A DNA stretch of 64,000 bases, from assembly GCA_003439945.1 (NCBI GenBank), contig QVRM01002155.1, positions 218,691 to 282,690 on the forward strand. The letters are read 5' to 3'. Within the stretch, counting starts at the first letter, position 1. Every line of letters starts with the position of its first letter. The position numbers and the translations under genes were made by a program. Origin of the DNA: Dermanyssus gallinae (taxonomy: Eukaryota > Arthropoda > Arachnida > Mesostigmata > Dermanyssidae). Under the pieces are notes generated by a model, which did not search any database, was not told the origin of the DNA, and worked only from the letters and a program-made list of their open reading frames with translations. This document shows positions 48,390-59,930 of the stretch, piece by piece.

Positions 48390-48857
48390 CCCAGGCACAC
48401 AGAAATAAATGCAGTGATTCAAAGAGCTCTCCGGAGGGCGGGAATACCTAGCATGCTGGAACCCAGACTAGGACTTCATGACGATAAAAGGCCCGACGGT
48501 GTCACTATTCCGCCGTGGAAAAAAGGCAAATGCCTGGTTTGGGATGCGACAGTCTCCTGCACAATCGCACCATCTTATGTGTGCCACAGCGCTACCAAGG
48601 CGGGATGGGTGGCCGAACACGCAGAGAAAGAAAAGTGGCGTAAATACACAGAGTTAGAGTCTAGATACAATTTCGTGCCGATTGCAATGGAGACAATGGG
48701 CCCAGTCAGCAGAAGAACAAGGACATTTATTAAAGACTTAAGTGATCGAATACAAGCAAACACCGGAGATGCACGCGAAGGCGACTTTCTGAGGCAGCTG
48801 CTTTCATTGGCAGTTTGCAGAGGAAACGCCGCGTCGATATTAGGTGCGATGGGCTGA
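48390..48857 (+). pseudogene. 5'-truncated LINE fragment: C-terminal end of a reverse-transcriptase ORF
   Basis: An open frame starts abruptly after an (AAT)n array with RHTEINAVIQRALRRAGIPS, then LEP, DDKRPDGVTIPPWKKGKCLVWDATVS (shortened here), ASY-like residues, AEKEKWRKYTEL, FVPIAMETMG, FIKDLSDRI and LLSLAVCRGNAASILGAMG before a stop. This tail (R-A-G-I-P-S...K-R-P-D-G-V-T...W-D-x-T...R-G-N-A-A-S-I-L-G) is a familiar C-terminus of invertebrate non-LTR retrotransposon polyproteins, as I recall. The catalytic RT domain itself is missing. It lies in intron 3, on the strand opposite the host gene. Confidence 0.8.
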
Positions 48858-48927
48858 CGACAGCAAGAAAGAAACTATAAAATAATGAGAATACACATTC
48901 ACACCTCACAATTGTATTGTCCTAACA

Positions 48928-48929
<2 letters not shown>

Positions 48930-48993
<64 letters not shown>
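48930..48993. repeat. (AAT)n tail of the LINE fragment
   Basis: About 21 units directly after the LINE 3' untranslated sequence. Confidence 0.95.
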
Positions 48994-48997
48994 TAAT

Positions 48998-49070
48998 TCT
49001 GCGCCGAACAATAACTGTAAAATGTGCTCAACGTCCGCGACCGCAGGGAGCCTCTGCGTCTACTCTATCT
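48998..49070 (+). repeat. Repeat S, copy 1 (just after the LINE tail)
   Basis: Contains TGTAAAATGTGCTCAACGTC and ends TCTACTCTATCT; matches 50578-50649 along its whole length. Confidence 0.65.
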
Positions 49071-50577
49071 AAAGAAAAGAAATAGCTATTTTGCCGACAC
49101 ACAGACAGACAGAAAGAGGGTGACTTTTCTACTCGACTAGAGTTATGATATTCCGAGGTCTCCGCAGCCCTGGAGTCACGCTGATCGAAGAAAGGTATCG
49201 GCGAGTGGTGAGTTTGTTGCTCTAGAACCCAAATGCGCTCTATGACATTAGCCCCACAGCTTAACGCCCATCTGTCTAACTGTCGGCGGTCATCCTTCTC
49301 ATGCAACATGAGTATGCAAGATGATACTTACCAAGGTATTATCTATATATTAGTAGATAAATGAAATTCGAATTCTCGTTTTCGAGAACTGGAAGGATGC
49401 ATGATATGACACTATATGCGTCGATCCTAACCTTTGCGCTTTCCCGAATCGAACTAAAAACGTGCGCCAAATAATATGTGATAACGCGTTTCTGTCTACA
49501 AATGTATGTTCGAAATCAGCTGCTCCAGAACCGTTAATGCGCATATCTAGAAAGACTACATCTAAAGTCCGCCAAATTACAATTGAGCGTCTCTCCACTG
49601 TCCCCTGGTTGCCTTCGAATTCCTCTTATGACCATCGTAAATTCTTGCGCGCTTTGGTAAAACACGCTTTATGGAAAATATTCATTCTCCACGGGACATA
49701 CTTGGTACGCGTTGAAACGAGCACAATAAACAAATACCCAAGCTAAAACAGCACGATGAACTTTCCCGTCAGCAGCGATGCCCGACTAGATGTCATGTCC
49801 ACGTTTCAACGCGGTCTCTTCAAATATAAATACCACCACCGTAAACTAAACAACGAGTTTGTTGTCATAAAAATGCATAGTGTCTTTCCCTAACTTCTTA
49901 TTTTTTTCTCCGAGTGTTGTCATCTTTTTTTTTAGTCTCCGAGTGTTGTTATAGTCTTCGGCCGAAGTATTATTACTCGTTGCGCACGGACAAACGCGGC
50001 CAACAAAGAGCTTCCCGTCGTCTCCCTCATAGCAACTCTCGCGCAATTGCCGCTGTCCTTCCACTTCCCAGAGCAAACGCTATCCCTTTTCTGGCTATTC
50101 TTCACCACCATCTTCTTCCTCGTCCTCTTCTCCTATTTCCTTCCGCACATCTACGACAAAGATGTGGGACTCTCCTGTGTCCAAACGAAAGAACGCCCGG
50201 TCGCCCGGTTGACAGATTAGAGTAGATTGCTCTAGTGGTTCATTTCACCACTTTCGGAACCCTCGGACGTCGCGTGACTACGTGCAGTTGCTCTGTTTGT
50301 TCCGCACGGCACAAGATTCCGATTTTCCGACGTCGTTGTCATCATCACGGTCTCGTGCTAGTGGTAATATCCGTCCGCAGTGAAATCGCTCAAATTGCAA
50401 GTCGTTTTTGCTGTAGCGATCGTAACAGAACGATGTCGACGACGACGACTACGAAAACAGCCATAACAACGACAGACTTGATGGCTCGACCTAGGTTCTT
50501 GTCCTGCTCCTGGTACAGCTACTCCTGCAAATCGTGGAGGACGAGGCCGAGACTACCCCACCGAACAATAAATAGTT

Positions 50578-50649
50578 GTGTGCGGAACAGTAGTTGTAAA
50601 ATGTGCTCAATCCCCGCGATCGCAAGGGACCTCTACTTCTACTCTATCT
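50578..50649 (+). repeat. Repeat S, copy 2 (just before the second LINE fragment)
   Basis: Contains TGTAAAATGTGCTCAATCCC and ends TCTACTCTATCT. Same orientation as copy 1. Element type not recognised. Confidence 0.65.
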
Positions 50650-50702
50650 GACGGGGACAGGTAGTCGTAGCAAGATGATGGTGATAATATTAGTAATAGG
50701 CA

Positions 50703-50834
50703 TTTCTGAAAGATTTGAGTAAGCGAACTTAGGAGGTCACGAGCGACCGAAGAGAGCGTCAATTCTTGGCACAAGCGTTGTCTTTGGCCGTTTGCAGAGG
50801 GAACACGGCATCTATTTTAGGAGCCATGGAGTAA
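50703..50834 (+). pseudogene. Second LINE fragment: last 43 codons of the same ORF
   Basis: The frame reads FLKDLSKRT, stop (50730), EVTSDRRERQFLAQALSLAV, CRGNTASILGAME, stop at 50832-50834. It is colinear with FIKDLSDRI...LLSLAVCRGNAASILGAMG of the 48.4-kb copy. The internal stop and the loss of everything upstream mark it as dead. Confidence 0.78.
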
Positions 50835-50990
50835 AGCAATTATTTAAAAATTCGCAATAATACGTTCAGACCTCACAACTATAACATTCTTTTACATGTA
50901 ATAAATAAAAATAATTATGATAAAAATAAAAATAAATAATAATACTGGTAATAATAATAATATTAATTTTTTAAACAGGGTTTTATAATA
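50703..50990 (+). mobile_element. Second LINE 3' end, degenerate A/T-rich tail
   Basis: After the coding remnant, CAGACCTCACAACTATAACA corresponds to the 3' untranslated part of the 48.4-kb copy, followed by an imperfect AATAAATAAAAATAAT tail. Same orientation as the other copy and in the same intron. Confidence 0.7.
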
Positions 50991-51189
50991 ATAATAATAA
51001 GTCATCATAAAAGTCACGAGATCCGATGATGACAACGTTGTTATTGTCAGTACAATAAATATTATTAATAATTATGATCTCTCGGTGAACGCAACCAGAT
51101 AGCCGAAGAGGCAGCCGTTTCTTGAGCCTCAGCCGACAGTTTAAAACGCGGCAACAAGACATAAATCTTCATGCATGAGAAGTTGCACA

Positions 51190-51190
<1 letters not shown>

Positions 51191-51229
<39 letters not shown>
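51191..51229. repeat. (TA)n just downstream of the exon 3 donor
   Basis: Starts about 25 bp into the intron on the minus strand. Confidence 0.95.
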
Positions 51230-51232
<3 letters not shown>

Positions 51233-51253
51233 GTATATGACAATTATACATAC

Positions 51254-51346
51254 CTCGTATCAGCAGGACGGTAGGTGAGTCTGACTCGATGAGGTATCGA
51301 ACCGAGTTTACGTCCGGCCTCGTCTCGGTGGCATCGAAGCACATTG
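51254..51346 (-). CDS. Exon 3: MCFDATET...SDSPT segment
   Basis: A TTGACAG acceptor and a GTATGT donor bound 93 nt. The first two bases complete a Ser codon from exon 2 and the last base starts a Val codon finished by exon 4. It encodes residues 80-110, with MCFDATETRPDVNSVRYL and then SDSPTVLLIR. The placement matches the end of the first domain in the family, where one Cys follows NVLQY. A (TA)n array (51191-51229) sits about 25 bp beyond the donor. Confidence 0.75.
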
Positions 51347-51648
51347 CTGTCAAGAAATGCAAAAAATATATTTTTTTACAATTATGTTTATTTCACTCAA
51401 ATTGAGTATAATATACATGTGCTAAAAAGATTGTCAATGTACTCCCAACGTCAGCAGCATAGTGTTGCGTCCCTCTCAATATCTTGGAAAGAACGTCAAC
51501 CGTGAACCAACTGGACGTATAGATGAATCATACGGAAACCCTGCAACACATTCGACTCATCATAGAAATGCTTATAGACCAGACCCAATAGAAATATTTC
51601 CACACTAGCAAGACATCGGAACATGGTATGCATCAAAGTTTGCCCGTA

Positions 51649-51748
<100 letters not shown>

Positions 51749-51920
51749 ACAATGTTGAGTCACACTGATTAACTGATCACCGGTTTACTGTGTACACACC
51801 GGTATATATAACCATGTGACTGTGTAAATCACTCTATTTTATGAAATGAATTTTTTTTTCTCGAAAACTTAAGCATTTGTAATGCAGTTTCGCAAATAAA
51901 CCACGCTTTGAATCTGAATC

Positions 51921-51923
<3 letters not shown>

Positions 51924-52000
<77 letters not shown>
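51924..52000. repeat. (TA)n, ~77 bp
   Basis: In intron 2, 48 bp from the exon 2 donor. Confidence 0.95.
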
Positions 52001-52003
<3 letters not shown>

Positions 52004-52048
52004 TAATTTAGACTAGAATAACCAGAAAGAGTGCGCGGCAAAACTTAC

Positions 52049-52116
52049 ACATGCGGTACTGTAGGACATTCGCGTGCTTTTCGTGGATGATGAGCGCCCG
52101 ATAGCAGCGATCCTTC
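52049..52116 (-). CDS. Exon 2: CYR...HEKHxNVLQY segment
   Basis: This 68-nt exon has acceptor TACAG and donor GTAAGT. Its first base completes the Thr codon split at the end of exon 1, which confirms the join. It encodes residues 57-79, including DRCYRALIIHEKHANVLQYR, the most recognisable signature of the family in the window. It ends one base into a codon. A very long (TA)n array (51924-52000) lies 48 bp downstream of the donor, inside the intron. Without the neighbouring exons the segment is too short to find by open-frame length alone. Confidence 0.8.
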
Positions 52117-53232
52117 CTGTAGTCGCGGTCGCAGCGACAGCAGATAAAATACAAAAGCAGCAACCAAAATAGTTGAACTATGTTAGTATTGTTAGAATCC
52201 AAGACAACAGCACTGATTATACTTTAGGTTCAATCTGTCCAGCTACTGAGATATCTCTAGTGAGAATCTGGAAAAGAAATATTACCGTGTAGTGGGAAGT
52301 GAGTTAAGGATCGAATTCACTGTCAGATCGCGTTCTTTCTCACAAGAGTGTTTCGAAGAGCTTTGATCGATCATTGTGGATTAGGTTGCATCCTTGTGAA
52401 GTGTGCACGGATAGTACAGAACATTTCTAACTGCCCATTTCGATTTGTATGACAAACCCTATGAACGCAAAAGACAGTCGCAAAACCTGCTCAATTTGTG
52501 TACCGTAATTTGTCGTAATACGAACAAGGTGCGTGTTTTTTTTCTGCTTTTAGAATTAACATAAGATCTTAAATTGTTCAAATACGCGGAGGTACGAGAA
52601 TAGTTTCATTAAGAGCAGGGCACGCAGAAAAATAATACGCACAGAGTCGGTTAAGTACAAACGGACCTATAATCTAGCTACCTTGCCAGAGATTCGTGAC
52701 TGAAAACTAAGGTCGTTCCTCATCCAGGATCAGTCTGTAGCAGCATCAGCAACAGTAGCAGGAGTATCCCTAGTAGGAGTAGTAGCATTAGTAGTAGTAT
52801 AGATTATGCAGACAATTCATTCCATTGTAATCGATGCATGCAGGCACAGTATACTGGTTCCTCTGAGACGATTATTCATCGTTCGCCTAAGCTATCCACT
52901 GCCTTTCGGTCATCGTCTGCCTATATCTAGATCATAGATGTAGTTTAGGAGCAGTACTGACATGGGCCTAGTTTAGCTAGATATCATGTTATGTGGCAGC
53001 GTACAAAAGAACGCTTCGGGGCGTCTGTCGCCAATGCTGCCGCCGTCACACACAACATCACGTTCCTTTGCTCATGGAGTAGCCGGGGGCGTGACTGCCC
53101 AAAGCCGTGAGTTTAGCCTGGCCAACTGCGGCTGTGGGGTAGCTTTGTTCGTCGTCGTCGTCGTCGTCGTAGTCATCTTTGACGTCCCTGCTGGCGCAGT
53201 TGCCTTCCGTACAGCAACGCCTCCTTCAATGC

Positions 53233-53288
53233 CTTTTTTTTATGGGAGGTTTCGGGAATGCACTGATGCATATGCGCCGCTGGCAGCG
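53233..53288 (+). repeat. Interspersed repeat B, copy 2
   Basis: TTTTTTTTATGGGAGGTTTC, then GGGAATGCACTGATGCATAT, then GCGCCGCTGGCAGC, the counterpart of 7237-7295. Confidence 0.6.
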
Positions 53289-53756
53289 GTTATGGCTAAT
53301 GCTCTTATTTTCTTGCCCCCTTTCGAGCCTCGAGAATACAATCCGAGGTTCGCGCTAGCAAGTCGCTTTGAGGTCGGCCGCGCCCCGTCGGGAGGGGTCC
53401 CGGAGGGGGGGGGTGTAGAAAGGGCAGTGTCTGACATAGCAGATGTGGGCTAGCCATGAAACAGCACCAGCACCCGCAGCGGCGGCATCTCCACCACCAG
53501 AGGCTGACGTCGCGTCACGGAATTGCCTCGTGACGGACACGGACACGAACACGCAAGCCACCTCAACTCGAGCTATCGGGAACCCGACCCGGTGAAAGGA
53601 ACTGCGGTCTGCCGTCCGAAGAGCGAGCTTTGGGAACTCCGAATGCCGGACACAAGCATTCGCACTAACACATGCACGCCGACCCAACGGTACTAAAGCA
53701 CACGGCATCTGGCTCTGGCTAAATATAAATCAGGTCGATTACCCATCTACGTCTTT

Positions 53757-53796
53757 TGCTGATGATGATGCTGCTGCTGTTGTTGTCGTCGTCATC

Positions 53797-53828
<32 letters not shown>

Positions 53829-53932
53829 TGTTGTGGTTGTTGTTGTTGTTGTTGTTGTTGTTGTTGGTGTTATTGTTGTTGTTGTTGTGGTTGTTGTTAT
53901 TGTGGTTGTTGTTGCTGCTGCTTGTTTCTATT
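53757..53932. repeat. Compound GTA/TTG array, ~175 bp, in intron 1
   Basis: GTAGTAGTA units followed by TTGTTGTTG units. Confidence 0.95.
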
Positions 53933-54359
53933 GCAGCTATCTTATGCTCGCTCGCGGGCAGCCACAAATAGACCCCATAGATAAAGAGAGATAGAGTAAA
54001 ATAAAGGCAGCTACCTGCCTTCATGTTTTGAGAGCAATAATAATAATACTAATAATGAATCATCTTCGTCATCACCCGTTGATGTTGTTGTTGCTGTTGT
54101 TTCTGATGCTTGCTGCTGCTGCTGCTGCAGTCGTTGCTTTTGTTACTGTTTCTGTTCCTAATAATACTGTTGATGGTGACAATAGCAGTTATAGAACTAC
54201 TGTTCATGATGAAACTACTACTGCTGTTGGTGGTGATAGATCCTTTAATGATGACAACAATAATTAAGTTCTAGACCCTACAATGTGGGCGACGGCCAAG
54301 ATTGAACAAAAAAAAAGATGAAGTCTAGCCGTAAACGTAAGTCGGCTATGCACGTCGTG

Positions 54360-54438
54360 ATATTGTTGTTATTGCTGCTGCTACTGCTGCTGTTGTTGTT
54401 GTTGTTGTTGTTGCTGCTACTGCTGCTGCTACTGCTGC

Positions 54439-54504
<66 letters not shown>

Positions 54505-54522
54505 CGCTGGTGTTGTTGTTCA
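54360..54522. repeat. TTG/CTG array, ~160 bp, in intron 1
   Basis: CTGCTG/CTACTG blocks alternate with TTGTTG blocks, ending in about 27 TTG units. Confidence 0.95.
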
Positions 54523-54887
54523 CATTGTTGATGTTGACGTCGCTGTACTATCGTTCGTTTAGCCAGCACAGCGCCACCTACCGCGAATGGAGCAATTCAA
54601 TGCAAGCTGAAACGAACCGAGCAGCAAGGCACGAGCCAGCATTCAAAAACTGCCGCCTCCCTTCACTCTGTCTACCGCCGGCCGTTTTTTTTCCGTTAGA
54701 GTCGCCGCAGTCGAGTTAAAACGTGATGCGAATGATGAGCCATCCGTCCGCCAACCACCACCGATAGTTCAAATGCTCGAACTACTGCGCGTGAGACTCG
54801 AGCAACGGCACCATAATCATCATTATCATCATTAGCAGCCAGTAGCAGGGCCATCACTATACTACGGCAGCCGATATAACGATAAGC

Positions 54888-54978
54888 ATGGCAACAACAA
54901 CAGCAACGACGACGACGACAACAACAACAGCAAAAACAGCAACGACAACGACGACAACAACAACAAAAACAGCAACGC
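54888..54978. repeat. CAA/CGA array, ~90 bp, in intron 1
   Basis: CAACAACAGCAACGACGACG units; opposite orientation to the 54.4-kb TTG array. Confidence 0.9.
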
Positions 54979-55131
54979 CGACCACAACTTCACAACCTCT
55001 AGCTGGATAGACGACGTCAGTAGCAGCAGAAGCATTGTAGTCTTTTATTTCGAAATATTCCTCACGAGGTTTGATTCGACAACGATGCGAGTGATTGGAT
55101 AGTGTTATACATTTTCGACTTACGATTATGC

Positions 55132-55203
<72 letters not shown>
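55132..55203. repeat. (TA)n, ~70 bp
   Basis: In intron 1, followed by CATACATACATACA. Confidence 0.95.
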
Positions 55204-55206
<3 letters not shown>

Positions 55207-57561
55207 CATACATACACGCATATTAGTTGTTCCCAAACAAAAATTCTCAAACACCGGCGCTCTTCTTCTTGAAAGGGTCGAAGCAAAATACCAGGCCCGT
55301 ATGCTAAGGAGGTCATACTGTGTGTGTCCGGCAGGACTTGAGAAAGGCGGAGTGCGTATTATGAGCTTCTGTAGAGCAACAAAGCGACTAACCGTGAAAG
55401 GCACTGCCAGCTGCTGGACTGTTTAAAGCAAGCTGTCGCCTAGAAGCGCTCCGAACTGTGCAATCACCGATAGGTCGTATTCCACCATGACAGGGCTCGC
55501 CCTGTTGCTGAATCTTGCATGGGGATGCTTTATCCCTCCAACCTTATAGTTCTGACCTTGTCCTCCCTTCAGATAATCATGTATTTTGCTCACTTCAGAA
55601 CATATAAATAGCAAAGTGTATATATCAATGACGGTAATCATACTTACTATGTGACACATTTTGAAGGTTTTAAGCGTATCAGAAACTAGTTTAATCTTAT
55701 TCGTAACTAAAACGAGACTTTATCGAAGTATGGAATTTTCTTACTATGGGAGCATTAAACGACGGTTATAGAAGGTGGCGTAAAATTTTTTTGCACTGTA
55801 TGTATAAAAACGATTTCTAAAATTTTCAAAATCCCACATACTGTTCTGACGAATCATATATATATATATATGTCAACCCAAGCTCGTTTCAATTTAGTAA
55901 AAAGGTCGCACTATGACGAAGGCAGGCAGGCAAGTCTCGGAGACACATCGAAACAGACAAGCAGCGGTGGCTAAAATAAAAAAAAGGAGGATTATTCATT
56001 TTCCTTGTGTCTGGCCTAGGCCGTTCGGACGGGTTGAGTTCACGACTGAGTGAGCGGCGTTCACCGCCCGATGAGGTAATTAATTAGTTCGATGACTAAT
56101 ACTATCTGCTTTTTGGCGGTTGCAGGTAATATGAGCAGCAACTGCCGGAGCCGGGTGACCAACGATGTGTTCGATGGCGTGTATCTGTATATGTACTTAT
56201 CCCTGAGTGTAATCCAGTATGCAGGCCACCGACACTGCACACCGCATCTACCTTCTAGTCCGTTCATATTGCGGTGCCGTCTTCTGACTGTGCACAGCCC
56301 GCGTCGTCGTTGTTGTGGGAAAACTTCAACCAATTAGTTCATCTCGAATGACACCATAGAAAATAGAGCCGCTTGTGCGGGCGGGGCGGCTAGAGACTGG
56401 GGAACTGGGGAATTGGAACGTGTCCCTGAGCACTGTGTGTACCGCACCCCTGGTCACAAACAAGTGTGTCCTTGGTCCAGGCCACTCGACGCAGGGACAT
56501 GCCAAGCATTCGATAGCAGCCATCATCAAGTATTGTCCTCGACAGTAGCGGCTGAAGCAAGATCAAACGGGGTAAACACGACACGAAACATGTAATAGAT
56601 GTTGTCCGGTATCGTCGTTTACATGGCTCTCTTAATCGCTAGCGCTCGCTGGATGCAAAGTTCTACGTTGCTTGCCTAAAACCTCTAGAACCCATAGACG
56701 CATTGTGCCATTTTGCGCAAATACCTAGGTTTGCCGTACTTTATCACTTAAGTTGTTTGCTGACGCTTGTTGAATGTTGGATTTTAATTAAAGATACTGA
56801 TTTCATAAATCCTAAGTACTTGTGTAAGACAGCCCAGGGAATAAAAGGAGACGCGCTACTGCAACTAAACAAGTAGAATTCGTGTATTCGGATATATGCG
56901 AGCACGTCAGCAACGCACTTGAGTCACATTATGCAAAAATATATATATGCGCCATAATATAAGTAAGTATAAGTCCAGTTTAGGCAACAAAGAATCTTTA
57001 AAGATTCTGTATAGACACTAATAGCACCTGAATAAAATAAAGACGCATATTTGTGATCTGATCACCTCCACACGGGAAGTTATTATCGCTACGTGCCAAT
57101 ATGTGCACACAAGAAGCATGTCCTGTGTGGTTGGTCTTCGTACGAAACGTGTATACCAATGACGGAAATAATACTATGTAACTTTATCAGAAATTCACAA
57201 GTGTCCCCACAGCGTTTTCTATCATCGGCCGTTACTATTATTTTCTTGTATGCTGCTCGCAAATATCACATCCATAATAGTTTAATGTTCGTTTAATGTT
57301 CATAAGTCATGTTCGATGGCCTGCGCTTGTCCGCAGATTGGGAATCAACCCGAGCGTGGCTTCAACAACTGTATAACCCATTGGTGGGCCGAGAGTTGTG
57401 ATAGGGTGTATTCAACGATGTATAGTTTCCTGGCCATTTTTCGCTGCACATCGATTGGGGATCGAGGATCTCTGAATCGTGTTGTTATTATCAGTAAAAG
57501 ATAGACCTGCAAACAAGGGCACAACGAATAAGACGATGGCCCTCCTCAGCTAGGAACTTAC

Positions 57562-57733
57562 GTGTCATCGATAACGAAGCTGTGTTCCTTGTCGTTCGCT
57601 CCACCGAGTGAGTCAAGGCACTTCCCTCTAGCCAGAAAGTTATTCGCGTCCAATCGAAGTGCGTGCCGCGAGCCATGTTGTACCCAGTCACCCGCCCACT
57701 GTGAGGGTACAACGCAGGCTGCCTGACGTGCCT
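57562..57733 (-). CDS. Exon 1 of those recognised: N-terminal DUF7044-like segment
   Basis: After a CTTTCAG acceptor the exon reads in frame as residues 1-56 of the recovered protein, with AACVVPSQWAGDW near its start and ARGKCLDSLGG in the middle. It ends in FVIDD plus two bases. The donor is GTAAGT. The pattern of Cys followed by P-x-x-W-x-G-x-W, then a short loop and G-K-C, is what I recall for the first domain of this arthropod family. The acceptor implies an upstream exon ending in phase 1 that should carry the start codon and signal peptide; I could not identify it between here and the window end. Confidence 0.8.
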
Positions 57734-57822
57734 CTGAAAGATCACACACAGCGCAACAAGGGCATGCAACATTAACGGATGCAAACCCGGATGAGTAACA
57801 TTAAACACTATTTCGTTACCTT

Positions 57823-57823
57823 A

Positions 57824-57860
<37 letters not shown>
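57823..57860. repeat. (TA)n, ~38 bp, 90 bp upstream of exon 1
   Basis: Contains one GTA interruption. Confidence 0.95.
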
Positions 57861-57863
<3 letters not shown>

Positions 57864-58149
57864 TGTATATAGACGACATAAAAAGAGATGAGCATGCCTT
57901 CCAGGAAAGTGTGCGAGGGCTAAGAACAGTCCAGATACGGTAAACAAGTTGTAACGATTTCAGCATAATATGAAAATAAACGCACAGAATCACGGCAAAC
58001 AAACCGGTGTACTTAGAAAGGGTTTGAGCGTGCTATGCAGAGCCCAAAGACACAGTTGAGTATAGCAGTATATGCTCATAGAAAAAAGTGGAGCCTCGAA
58101 TAGGCAAACATGATAGCTATGATAGCCTTCTAGCCTATCCGTTGTCAAA

Positions 58150-58990
58150 TGCCGCGTAATATGACTGCATGCCAAAAGAAAATGAGGAGTTACATTTTAA
58201 GCGCGTCTTTTTTCCAGAAAACGTGTTTTTTTTGCGTATTTGTTTTATCCCAGAATCGAGTTGAGCTGCTCCTGCGAATCTTTCCTTATCTGCACTGAAA
58301 TCTCGAAACGTTGCCCCTTCAAAAATCTTAGCTGTGGGAACAGAAAAAAGTTTGAAGAATAGAAAGTATATTATATACGAATATTCATAAAATAATCCAA
58401 AACCAGTTACGATAAGTGCGCTGGTGAGTTGTCGCAATATGAGACCAAGCGATGTTTGCCCAGAGCTTAGGCCTTTTACGCCAGACGTTCTTCCGCGATT
58501 TTCTTAAAATTTCGGTAGTGTTCCTTATTAACCGTAAGACCTGGTGGCAAAAAGGGATGATCGGGGACGATGAGTGCCTTGTAGTCGAAAAAAACATTAA
58601 AAATAATTTTGGACTGTTAGATCTGTTCAGCCTGAATTTCTTTGTTCGATTTTCTTCTTGGAAGTACCACTGAGAGAATTGGACGTTGGTTTCGATGTCA
58701 CAACCATACATACACACACGACTCGTCTCCTATAATCACTCTCAAATTGACTCCAGGGTCTTCTGATACCGTATCAAGGTTCAATTTCACGGCGGGCGTT
58801 GGTTTGCTACCAATTCAACATTCTTCGCTGTCAGTCTTCTGACGCATAAGATACCGACCGGTCAAAACTGTTACAACTGATCTATAGAATATATCCAATT
58901 CCAGCTATCCGCTTAATAGAAATGCGGCGGTTGTTGAGTCCGATATCGCGAACCTCCTTGACCAGCTGGATCAACGCTCTTCAACTGAAA
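58150..58990 (-). pseudogene. Second mariner-family transposase relic, upstream of exon 1
   Basis: On the minus strand the order is NLDTVSEDPGVNLRVIIGDE with SCV, then CDIETNVQFSQW, then R-T-K-K-x-R-x-x-R-S-N, KRPKLWANIAW and a decayed D-N-A-P-A-H-T region, then FEGATFRDFSADKE. These align in order with the mariner core motifs V-I-T-G-D-E-S-W-x-x-x-Y-D-P-E-T, S-S-Q-W, P-K-K-x-R-x-x-R-S-N, K-R-P-E-L-W and L-K-G-x-x-F. Frame shifts between motifs and a lost second Asp motif make it non-functional. It differs from the 45.8-kb family and may be in an intron upstream of the recognised exons. Confidence 0.75.
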
Positions 58991-59564
58991 GGTTGCTGTT
59001 GATATGGCTATTGTTGTTGTTGTTGTTGTTGTCTTTGTTGTTGCCGTCGTCATCGTCGTCGCTGTCCTTTGCTGACTTTTCCATAGAAGCGGCTATTATT
59101 GTGGCCCGGCTCTGAACTACTCCTTACCAACAGCGACCGCAACAACAGCAATACCACTGCCGCAAGAAAGGTCAAAGTCGGCACTAGCTCTCACACGCCT
59201 TTCGTGTCCTTTATTTTTTCACTGGCCACTTTGAGTTCTCTCATCGGAGGCAGACCGGATGCGGTGGCCCCCGCGGGCGGGGTTGGGATAAGATGACCGA
59301 TCCCGGCCCGCACGGCTGCAAGAAGCCGCTACTATTCTTTAGAAACTTCTGACCGCCAAGAAGTTGCTATAGTCGCTGTCTACCCCCGCACACAAGCGTC
59401 ATGGCCGTCATGGCCTCCCCCCACAGCAGCAGCAGCATCAGTAGTAGCAGTCGTCCCAGCAGAAACGGCAGAAGCAACAGCGGACCCCCATTACCCGTCA
59501 TGCCGTCACCCCCGTTGACCGCTACTCCACTACGACAACAACTGCACGACGACAATAACGTCAA

Positions 59565-59800
59565 CAGCAACCATGGTAGCAGCGACAAGAACAACAACAA
59601 TAGCAACAACGACAACAAAAGTAACGACAACGACAACAGCAGCAACAAGAACAACGACAACAATAAGAGCAACAACAACAACAACAACAACAGCGGCAAC
59701 AACAAGAACAACGACAACAATAAGAGCAACAACAACATCGACAACAGCGGCAACAACAAGAACAACGACAACAATAAGAGCCACAACATCGACAACAACT
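59565..59800. repeat. AAC-rich array, ~235 bp, with a higher-order unit
   Basis: AACAAC units organised in a repeating AGCGGCAACAACAAGAACAA / CGACAACAATAAGAGC block of about 54-57 bp, occurring about three times. Confidence 0.9.
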
Positions 59801-59879
59801 ACTACCACTACTACTATTACTACACCCATCTTAAAAAGCTGAGTGACAGAGCCGCTGCGACCTTAGTGGGCGTCGTTGT

Positions 59880-59930
59880 AATGGTTGTTGTTGTTGTTGT
59901 CGGACTTGTTGTGGTCGTTGACATCGTGCA
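59880..59930. repeat. GTT-rich array opposite the AAC array
   Basis: GTTGTTGTTGTTGTTGTCGG lies 80 bp beyond the AAC array with inverse strand bias. Confidence 0.85.

Larger units (their letters stand above)
48389..48993 (+). mobile_element. Truncated LINE 3' end with (AAT)n tail
   Basis: Includes the coding remnant above, a roughly 70-bp 3' untranslated stretch containing ACACCTCACAATTGTATTGT, and a terminal (AAT)n tail at about 48930-48993. A second (AAT)n array abuts the 5' edge. Confidence 0.75.

Noticed and set aside
49350..49746. Possible further mariner relic
   Set aside because: Both strands were read against mariner motifs without a convincing ordered match.
52986..53453. 155-codon plus-strand frame
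   Set aside because: Crosses a GTC array and repeat B, and lies antisense inside intron 1 of the host gene; no family resemblance.
53757..54978. Long poly-Leu, poly-Asn and poly-Ser frames
   Set aside because: Translations of trinucleotide arrays within intron 1.
56326..56584. Minus-strand frames containing GCYRMLG, considered as an extra exon in intron 1
   Set aside because: Exons 1 and 2 join in phase without it, and no matching acceptor and donor pair was evident.
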